Assembly (NCBI GenBank): GCA_008704415.1
Contig: VXIS01000025.1
Location: forward strand, 206,937-270,936
DNA from: Sphaerosporella brunnea
Lineage: Eukaryota > Ascomycota > Pezizomycetes > Pezizales > Pyronemataceae
Direction: 5' to 3'
Length of the DNA: 64,000 nucleotides
Made by a program: the position numbers and the translations under genes. Of the stretch, positions 56,184 to 64,000 are shown piece by piece. Position 1 is the stretch's first letter; each line of letters opens with the position of its first letter. The notes beneath the pieces were generated by a model. That model made no database searches. It saw only the letters and a list, made by a program, of their open reading frames with translations, and was not told the DNA's origin.

Positions 56184-56251
56184 CGGTCCGTGGGCTCACT
56201 GCAAAGCGAGCTGTTTGCACGGGGAAAAGGGCGTGTGTTTGGTCCCTTTTT
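56184..56251 (+). repeat. structured repeat, copy 6
   Basis: Inner hairpin GCTCACT-GCAA-AGCGAGC; relative to copies 3 and 5 the second pair changes from T-A to C-G on both sides. Loop class TGTGTTTG; ends in five T. Confidence 0.87.
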
Positions 56252-56284
56252 GATTCGAGAATACCCGCTTTTTGGAGGTGTGGA

Positions 56285-56400
56285 CGAGCTGAACAACTGA
56301 TTGCCTCCTACTCGGATGTCCTGGCTTGTGCGTGTTGTCCCCAATTTTGGATATTTCCACTTGTGCTAACCGATTCCAGGCAGGCTACACCGCCTGGTAA
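56285..56400 (+). pseudogene. SDR relic, copy G (C-terminal end)
   Basis: SYSDVLA, then a 52-nt intron-like segment (56328-56379, GTGCGT...GTGCTAACC...CCAG) and AGYTAW followed by TAA, close to the usual SDR ending. The intron occupies the same place as in copy E. Confidence 0.62.
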
Positions 56401-58121
56401 TCGTGAAATTCTGGGCGTTCGAAGTTATTGGCCCGCACATCAAGTCATAATTTGGGCCCGGACCAGACCCCACCCTCAGGAAACACACAGGAAGTCAAAA
56501 CGATCCTCAAACCTGTCGGTTGACTGGAGGGATTACAGACATGAGTAGATCGTGGCGCATCGGACAGAAGATGCCCCCTGGTGTACGCGAAAACTTGGAA
56601 AGCATCAGAACCTTCGGGAGAAATTGATGGACTGGGTCGCAGGCTTTGACGGCTGATGCTAGCTAGAGGATGATCGTCGCGAGGTCTACCCTTGCGAAGG
56701 CTTTGCGCAAGAAGTGTGGTTTTGCATCGAAGAAAAAGGGCACCGTCGTCAACTTGAAAGCAACATACGTTGCAGAAAGTGTTTTCTAGTTCTTCGGAGG
56801 GTTCTTCAAGGTGGCCTCAGCTCAGTATTGCTAGTAGCCAGCCCCCGTCGGGCGGCAATTGGGCTGGTTGGGCTACAGAAAAAAGACGGATGGGCTGTGT
56901 GGGCTGCAGCCATTGACGGGCGGGCTCGCTGGCAGGTTTGACGCTGCTGAATACAAATAGAACAATTTCAATCGATGTACAGACCTTAAATCTCTTTGCT
57001 CCGTAGAGGTAGATACTATGTGATGTGAGCGGCCTCTTTTTTGATCCCCGTCCGTCAGTAGGGTCGGCAGTGACTGGTTCCATCAGAAGCCTAACCTATT
57101 GCCGCCAGTGTTGTCAATAACCATCCCTATATAACAGTCGCAGCCTTAGCGGCTCCCTTAAGAAGCCAACCGAAGGGATTAACAATGGGTGACTTCTGTG
57201 AGACTTTAGAACGGGTTTGGAACATGTAATTGAGAAGCAGAATCTGGAAAATCTCAATTATCCAGGCAGCGCACCACATCATCATGCAGAAGCTGCGTTC
57301 CAAAAGGGTGATTCAGTTCAGCATTTGGAACGTTAGAACCTAAAATTTTGCACCCAATGAAGCGCAGCCAAGCTGCTGAGGCAACGAGTGATTTTCAGTG
57401 AAGTAACCACCCCCCATCCTTCATGCTTTCCCGTTTCTCCACAGATAATTCTCGACCCTACATAACTTAGCAGGCGTGGGGGTGTTTTTTTTTTTGGAAA
57501 ATGGTTATGCAATAGTTATGTGGCTATGTTTGCCAATTCTAAGCTGAGCCAATAGGCCAGAACGGTATCATGTAATGCAACTTTGGTATCGAGAGCTTAT
57601 ATGCCCTGCTTTTCTCCGCATCCACGCCGCGGCGGACACCATCCCCGCCAGGCGCTAACCGTCATCATCGTCGAGTCGTGCACCCGCTTGTCGCCTCGCC
57701 TCAACCCCCCGAAAACTGAGGCGAGATGCAGCATGAAAAAGTAACCGGGAAATGTGGTGGCGATGCCGAAGCTCGTGACAGATATATGACTGATTGGTTG
57801 CAAAAAAACTCAACACCATTGCTGCCACGGCGCCCCTGCTAGGTAAGGTATATATCTGCCGGCTGGGCGGGCTATTGACAACACTGGTCCAGCAGCAGCA
57901 GCAGTTCACTGGCATATGCGTTGCTGAATAACCGCTTGCACTGGAGGGGTCTGGGGTCGAGCTGCTGGCTGGTGAGATTCGCCCTGGTCCGTTGTTTTTA
58001 TGTAGGTATGTAGCCCGCCACGCGGCCTTTTTGGGCAATGGACAATGAGGAACACCGCGCTGCAAGCTATACTAATATCCCGGTCTGTCTTATGCGATAA
58101 AATCCCCCCCCCATATATCGC
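56401..58121. other. intergenic
   Basis: No supported gene. A T run lies near 57486-57495. The right end is the 3' flank of the amidohydrolase gene. Confidence 0.6.
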
Positions 58122-59971
58122 TCATGCGAGCTCAAAACTGATTCCTGCAGAAGCCTCTCCCTCAGTCCTCCCAAACACCCTCTTGCCCCTGATCCACGTC
58201 TCCCTGACCAAGCCCTCCTCCTCCCTCAACCACTCCCAGCCACTCTTCGGGTCCTCCACCACTCTCCTGTCGAGGACTATCCAATCCGCCCATTTGCCTT
58301 TCTCCACGGCGCCGGCTTCGTCGCTGGCACCGCCGGCAAAGGCAACGCCTCGCGTGAAGCCGCTCAGCGCCTCCCACACGGTTAGCCGCTGCTCCTCAAA
58401 GAACCCGTTTCCGCCGCCCACCCAGCGGCCAGTCGCCGGATCCCTCCTGGTGACAGCGGCGTAAACGCCCCGCAGCGCGGGCGGGGGTTCAACCGGGAAA
58501 TCGCTTCCCAGGACCACTGGCACGCCTGCTTGCAGGAGCGACTTCATCCTGTACGCGCTTTCTGCCAGCCGCTGCTTTCCGAGCCGCGCCTCGGCGATGA
58601 ATTGGTCGCTCGTGGCGTGCGTCGGCTGTATGCTCGCCACGATCCCTAGGGCTGGCAACTTGCGCTGGTCTTCGGGTGCGATTATTTGCGCGTGTTCTAG
58701 CCGGAACGCGGGGGAGGGCACGTTTTTGGGTCGCGCGGAAGCGATCGCAGAGATCGCGGCACGGTTCGCCGCGTCCCCGATCGCGTGGATGTTGACCTGG
58801 TACCCGGCTGCTGACCATTGTGCTGTTAGCTGCGTGAGCAGCGAGGGAGCGAGCAGCATTGTTCCGTTGGTGGAGGGCTTGTCGGAGTATGGAGCGAGAA
58901 GGGCTGCGCCCCAGGAGCCGAGGGCGCCATCTATCACCCGCACCAGTCAGTATCTTGTTTAAGGATCCGACGTAGATAGTTACCGGCAAACAGCTTCACG
59001 GAGCGGACAATCAGCATTCCGTCCTCGCGCTCGACCTTTTTGGCTTCCTCCGGACAGAAGGAATTGCGGATGCGGCACTCGACCATGGCGTAGATGCGCA
59101 GCTGCAGCTCCCCCGTCTCTGCCATTTCTTCATATAGCTCCCGGTCTTCTTGCACCACGCCTGCATCGTGGATGCCGACCATCCCGTACGAGTGCAGCTT
59201 CCGCTGCGCGTTCAGCACGAAGGATTTTTTCTGCGCCTTCGTCGGCGGCGGGAGAAACGGCAAGATCAGGTCTATGGCGTTGTCGCAGAATACGCCAGCG
59301 GAAGGAATCGTGCCGCCCTCCGGCGGCGCCGGAATTTGCGGTCCCAGCAAGGAGAGAACGGGGGGAGAAACCCAGATGCAGTGGAAATCGATGCGGTGGA
59401 GAAGGATGTACAGGTCCGCCGGGAGATCTTTTGCTGATGGCAGCAGCCCGTGCGGGAGATGCGATTGGTCCCAGCCCATGCCGATGATCCAGCTCTGCCT
59501 GCTTCCAGCGCCGGGATGCAGCTGGCGATACGCGCCAATCAAAGCGTGTATCTCTAACTCCCCCACCTGCTCAGCGAAAAGCGATTGTCTGGGGGAAAGT
59601 TAACTACCCGTGAAACCCCGCGCATCGTGAAGCTGAACGCTCGCCAGCATCTCGCCGTACTGCAGCAGGTGCGCATGCCCGTCCCACAAACCGGGAAGCG
59701 CGTGGCCCGTGAGGTCTATATTCCACCCTTCCTGCTTTTCCTTGCGCCGCAGCTCTTCTTCGTTCGCCGAAAATACTGAGCTGAATCTCCCGTCCCGCGT
59801 CAGGCGCAGACAGCCAGGCGCGTATACGCTGTTGGAGGCGCTTAGCGTTGCGATAGAGCCGTAGCAGTGCACGTCCCCCTGCGGGCGGAATGCGAGTGGA
59901 AGCTCATGGAGGTGGCGGACTAGCAGTGCGGAGATGAGGAGAGAGAGGAAGAGAAGCGCGTGCTGGAGCAT
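58122..59971 (-). CDS. Amidohydro_3-family metal-dependent hydrolase, membrane-anchored or secreted
   Basis: Exons 59608-59971, 58984-59553 and 58122-58930 (introns 54 and 53 nt) give 580 residues, all junctions in frame. ATG at 59971 opens a hydrophobic segment (MLQHALLFLSLLISALLV), a signal peptide or anchor. Metal-site motifs of the amidohydrolase superfamily follow: DGHAHL (residue 100 region), VKLFADGALGSWGAAL, VNIHAIGDAANR, RLEHAQI and LGSDFPVE, the set found in Amidohydro_3 (PF07969, YtcJ-like) proteins. They hydrolyse C-N bonds of amides or formamides; the substrate here is unknown. A GGTTGGTTGGTT tract lies directly upstream of the ATG. Confidence 0.92.
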
Positions 59972-60609
59972 TGATGGTTGGTTGGTTGGTGGTGGTGGTT
60001 GTTGTTTGGGCTGGTGGCTGGCGCGGTGGGTAAATAGTCCAGGTCCAGCACACACTACCCTAGTAGCGCCGGCGGAAGCGGGTGCAGGGATCGTGCCGAT
60101 CGTCGTCGATCGTCCCAAGTTGGAATCGCGCGTAGCTGGGATGGTGGCAGCGTCACTGAGCCGCAGAGGCAAAGTCACTAAGCCACGTCCCGCACTCGCG
60201 AGAAAACGTGGCATCTCGGGCCCACATATTTGCGAGAATGAGATATTTGGCAGGGCTCAGCAGCTGTGGGATTTTCGGAGTACAGTTGGGGACGCCTTAA
60301 ACCTGAGTGAAAAATACCGCGACTTCGATCCAAGATGGCTACACAACAACACATTAAATTTGAAAAAGAAGCACGTACGGTGATAGAGAGGATGGGAGAG
60401 GTGCTTGTTACAGGCTTTGATTAATTTATAAGGGCGTTGTTGATTTTCCATCTAATTAAAAGTAAAAATAGGTTTTGGTAAGGGAGGGTTAAAATGTCCA
60501 CGCTACTTAGTACGTTAATTATCTTCATTAGGTCATAATTAGTATGACTAATAGGCGCTGATATCTGAATTAGGAAGTATTATATTACATAAATTACTTA
60601 AGAAAAGTC
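59972..60609. other. intergenic, ending in an AT-rich stretch
   Basis: Promoter side of the amidohydrolase gene, then from about 60415 to 60609 a strongly AT-rich stretch (many AATTA and TTAAT) unlike the flanks. The AT-rich part abuts the 3' end of the transposase gene and may belong to that transposon. No inverted terminal repeat was recognised. Confidence 0.55.
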
Positions 60610-63023
60610 CTACCATTTTGTTTTATCCTGTACCTGTCGATGACCTTTATATACACGGTTTTTAAATTCCTGCGTACCATAAATTAAGCCCAACGCGTAA
60701 GCCTCCAATGTCCTCATGCTGCGGTGATAAAAACGGTTGATTGACTGCATCGAAACGGAGTGCAGTGCTTCGGGGAGTACTCGACGTAAACTCTCAATAC
60801 TGTACTCACAATTTTCCCTTGCGTACCACTTTGCCGCACACCAGAACTGCTCAATAAAGTTTAATTCGCAGTGAAATTTTGGATAAAAAATCACCTCCTG
60901 GTGTGCGGCTTCAAGCTGCTCCTGCAGCCATCCTTTTTGTTCTTTAAAATCTCGTTGAGCAGCCATGACAGACTTAGCACAGCACTGCCCCTCTTCCGCA
61001 GGCAAGCAACCAAGGCGACCATGTGTTGTAGGGCATTCGAGTAGAAATTTAGAACCAAACGGATTACGTCCACTGCACGGCCACAGCCCACGCTCTTTCA
61101 AGACAACTTTAAGACCCTTTGCCTTGCCCGCTAGCAACCGATCTTTGTAGTTATCAGGATATACCATGGCTTGCGGCAGACCTCGATTGTAATCAAAGCC
61201 TTCCCTCATCTGAGGTTGTTTACCGCCGGGAGCAAGCTACATTCGGGAAGCTACAAGAGCTTTCGGGTGATAGGAGTTGTGGTTGGTGGCATTATCAAAA
61301 GCCCAAAATCCGTGACATCCGGGGAAAGCATAGCGGAGGATTGGCAGTGCAGACTGAATTGTATGCTCAACCATTTTGTCACCGGTCCAATAATTGTTCT
61401 TCCCATACTCCAAGTATTCCACAGCTTCGCGTACCGGGTTTCCATCAGAGTCCACCCTCCACATAGGATTACGGAGCAATTCAGCGTCTGAGACGGTGTC
61501 AGGAACTTTAAGGATTCCCCCCGGTGTAAGGAATGCGGAAACCATTATCCCCTTCCCTTTTGTCTTGGGACGCAATGGTTGTTTACCATTTTCCATCCAC
61601 ACCTTTCGCTTGCCATCGTTCGCATTGAATGTTGACTCATCGTGGGTAATCAACACAAGTGGGGTTTCTCCTTCCCGAAGATCTTTGAGAAAATTAGTTT
61701 CGTGCACACAAAACTACTGAGCAGGTTCGAGAAAGACATACTTGGGGGTAGCTGCCAGGTTCCATCTTCATTAAAAACAACTAGTCTCCGCTCGATATCT
61801 TTCCACCGGAGAATAAACACATCGTTCCGGTAGGAGACAACATCCGCCCTTTCATGGCCATCAATATAAACCCCTTTTCGCACTTGGCCATATTTAAACC
61901 CTAGCTTCTCCAACCATCGAGGTGCGGTTTTAGCTCTGATCCTAGTGTTCTTGGGGAACGCAGCAGGTGAAGCAATGGATGGAGTGATGGACCGGGCGGT
62001 AGATGAAGCAGACTCTGCAGCCTCCAAACACCCTTCAACAGCAGCACCCGCTCGCTTGGAGCCTAGGTATTCACCTACTACCTTCGCTAGCTTAAAGGCA
62101 GTAATATCTAGTAGGGCTACTGTCAGCAACCATCGAGTCTGAGTACAGCCAGCGAAAGAGTCACCTTCTCCTGTTCCTGCCAGCCACTCCCGTACAGCTA
62201 ATTGGACACCTTCATCGTTGAACCAGGACTGAGTTTTTGTAAAGCAGCCCTGCCTGCCTTCTTCAATCTTGCCTTCATTGATCCACTGTCGCTCCCAGGT
62301 AACCACCTTACGTGCAAAGTACAGGCCCCGTCCAAAGCATCTGGCAACAGTATAAGATAGCTCCTCACGAGTCTCTCCTAGCTGCTTACTGTCTTGCAGT
62401 TTTAGGAAAGCCAATACTGCACGATGTCGAGTTAAGTTCTGCGTGATAAGATCCGTCTTTGCAGAAGCAAGCTTTTTTTCCAGCCTTCTCATGGCCTCAT
62501 GGCGCTTATTGTGCAGCATTTGCTCACGAGAAATCCGCGGTCGAGGAGGTTCAGTCTTGTCAGCAACATCCGCATGTTTGACCAGAAAGCCCTTATCCAA
62601 AGGGCGACAATCCATGGCGGCCTCATTGAGTTGTTGGGCCTCATCACGCTTTCGCTTCTTTTGCTTCTTGCTCAGGTCCAAGCCTCGCTGGTATTTAAAG
62701 TGGGTAGATTGAAATGCCTCGGCGCGACCTTTTTTGGCACTTTCCATCATCACAGCGAAAGCATTCTGGTTTTCTTCCTCATCCTCCTCCGCTTCACTGA
62801 TTTCACAATCATCTTCTTCTTCCTCGCTGTCTTCTACACCATTCCAATGTACAGCTGCCGGGATTGGTGTGTCCGGTTCCCATGGAATCACCTCCTGTAG
62901 CTCCAACACAGCCTCCTTATCCATTTCATCTTGTGAAGGGTCGGTCTGGGCTTTGCTGCACTTTGCTACTGACAGCGCGCGTGCTTTTTTGAGCTGCCGG
63001 TACCGCTTGTTACCAAAAGGCAT
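60610..63023 (-). pseudogene. D-D-E transposase gene with intron and one nonsense codon
   Basis: ATG at 63023; exon 61742-63023, a 59-nt intron (61683-61741, GTATGT...ACTAAT...CAAAG), then exon 60610-61682, 784 codons in all. The first 200 residues are acidic then basic. The region LGFKYGQVRKGVYIDGHERADVV and WMENGKQPLRPKTKGKGIMV are family marks of a transposase group widespread in fungi. Catalytic residues are D442 (LITHDEST), D557 (AFDNATNH) and E705 (CELNFIEQFWCAAKW), an IS630-like D-D-E set. Codon 576 is TAG (61237-61239), while reading continues in the same frame with LAPGGKQPQMREGF, so a single nonsense change separates the second D from the E. Without readthrough the product is inactive. 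Confidence 0.85.
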
Positions 63024-64000
63024 TGGGCGGCGGAGCGACTGGACGGCGGGCTGATGAAGCTGCTACCGTTGAAAAGAGCTCGATGAGACGATTCCAATGA
63101 ATCAAAAATCGTGGCAAACGGGCAAAAACTCGTGGAGATAGCGGGGGTGTTTGTTGAACTGTAGCTATGGGGTCCGGGCCCGAGCCGAATACCTATCGCT
63201 ACTCTGAATCAGTCTTTGCGCAGGCCCACAAGGCGGAGTGAAAGCAATACCGAGATGGATTTGAACACAGACTTGGAGATTCGGCAACTGAAACTTGGAG
63301 ATGCGGCGACTGAAACTTGGAGATGCGGCAACTGAATTGGTTGCTTTGGTTGCTGCTCCTGCCAATGCGACGCGACCGCGACCCGAGAACAGCGCCTCCG
63401 GAGAACAGCGCCTCCTAACATAATGTAAAACCACTAGGTTCACTAAACCGCGTACAAGGAAGATAGGCCAAACAGTAATCCTTTTCTAAGGAAAAGACAC
63501 TTGTTGGGCGAAGAGCTTTCAGATACGGGATCGGTAAAGATTCGCTGATGGTACGAGTATATTCGTACCGAAGGGAAAATAGAATAAAGATTTCGAAACG
63601 AATATAGATTGTGTAAACGACAATATTGTTAAGGCTGAACCTCACAATATCCTAACGATGATGTCTGCTAACTCTGATGGTCCCTCAACTCGAGGGAAAT
63701 CTCGCGGGTTATATCCTGACGGATTCGCCTTTGAGCCTCAAAGTTGATTTCCAATCCTCGGACGAACAATTGCCCCGATTGCCACGTAAGGGTACCGAGC
63801 TTCTTTGACTAGCCAGGGATTATAGATAACCCCCACTCCAACTCGGACACTCTTCTGCAGCTATGGCGTGATTGAACGCGTAAGCTTTGATGCCTAGAAT
63901 GCCCTATTGAAGTGCCGCAGTAGCTATGACGTGATGACCAATTACCGAAGTGACTTTGGTACTTATCAAGTCTTGTCACAGGTGCTCCCCTCATATACCC
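63024..64000. other. intergenic with short tandem repeats
   Basis: Three 22-bp units (63270-63335, starting ACTTGGAGATGCGGC) and two 16-bp units (63385-63415, GAGAACAGCGCCTCC) are followed by mixed sequence with no supported gene. Part of it may be the 5' end of the transposon. Confidence 0.55.
63270..63335. repeat. 22-bp tandem repeat, three units
   Basis: Units share GGAGATGCGGCRACTGAAAC with one or two differences. They lie about 250 bp upstream of the transposase ATG; subterminal repeats of this kind are common transposase-binding sites, but that is inference. Confidence 0.75.

Larger units (their letters stand above)
54207..56400 (+). pseudogene. array of decayed short-chain dehydrogenase (SDR) gene copies
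   Basis: Translated pieces of a classical SDR appear several times and not in protein order. N-terminal pieces are at 54207-54253 and 55098-55300, the NAD-domain strand with VVFHQVDV-like sequence at 54598-54740, 54772-54915 and 55416-55575, a C-terminal piece at 55800-55930, a central piece at 56078-56116 and another C-terminus at 56300-56400. Frames change by single bases and stops intervene, so no copy is functional as read. Matching introns survive in two N-terminal pieces and in two C-terminal pieces. Between the pieces lie six copies of a structured repeat. Tandem duplication of one SDR gene followed by decay is the simplest account. Confidence 0.72.

Noticed and set aside
54539..56251. 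CRISPR-like array of repeats and spacers
   Set aside because: The organism is a eukaryote, the repeats differ from one another, and the intervals (about 150 to 340 bp) are unequal and hold related SDR sequence, not unique spacers.
54539..56251. Structured repeat as an introner-like spliceosomal intron
   Set aside because: The copies have no consistent GT donor and AG acceptor; only copy 3 is followed by a TTTTCAG.
54539..56251. Structured repeat as protein-coding (ELFARGKGR is open in most copies)
   Set aside because: Copies differ by 8 against 9 bases in the loop segment, which breaks the frame, and copy 2 has a stop in that frame.

Overview
The window is nuclear DNA of a filamentous ascomycete (Pezizomycotina). 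The evidence is short introns of about 45 to 170 nt with GT (once GC) donors, CTAAC/CTGAC-like branch sites and AG acceptors; protein families typical of moulds (TmpA-like membrane protein, asparaginase with a C-terminal ankyrin region, GUP1, TauD-type dioxygenase, phytase-like esterase domain, Amidohydro_3); and fungal transposons (Ty1/copia, pogo/Fot). Genus cannot be told from the sequence. Genes lie on both strands without operons.

Layout. 1-20.7 kb is gene-bearing: a TmpA-like protein cut by the left edge, an asparaginase of 8 exons, a weakly supported small gene, a multi-finger C2H2 protein, a GTPBP1/2-type GTPase, a coiled-coil protein that may be CENP-K, an uncharacterised 535-residue protein and a coiled-coil protein with 11-residue repeats. 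20.7-26.15 kb is a structurally complete copia retrotransposon on the minus strand (212-bp LTRs, AATTC target duplication). 26.1-40.7 kb is gene-bearing again: an uncertain small gene, a four-TM-type membrane protein, a TauD-family dioxygenase, GUP1, a C2H2 protein with a GC-AG intron, a 171-bp hairpin element, and a DHX33/Dhr2-type DEAH helicase. 40.7-47.2 kb is a gene desert with eroded coding fragments. A pogo-family DNA transposon with 45-bp inverted repeats and an intact transposase fills 47.2-49.5 kb, followed by a SINE-like unit. A secreted phytase-like protein lies at 51.6-53.1 kb and an Amidohydro_3 hydrolase at 58.1-60.0 kb. The last part holds a D-D-E transposase gene stopped by one nonsense codon.

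The most unusual region is 54.2-56.4 kb. Pieces of several decayed short-chain dehydrogenase (SDR) gene copies, some keeping intron positions, alternate with six copies of a 61- to 69-bp repeat. Each copy can fold into two or three hairpins and ends in a T run, and the hairpin stems vary in a compensatory way. I do not recognise this repeat as a known element.

The genes do not form one pathway. DHX33/Dhr2-type helicases serve ribosome biogenesis, GUP1 serves membrane lipid and GPI-anchor remodelling, and the asparaginase, TauD-like dioxygenase, phytase-like protein and amidohydrolase serve small-molecule metabolism. All exon boundaries are my own reading of splice signals and reading frame; none has been tested by transcripts or database search.
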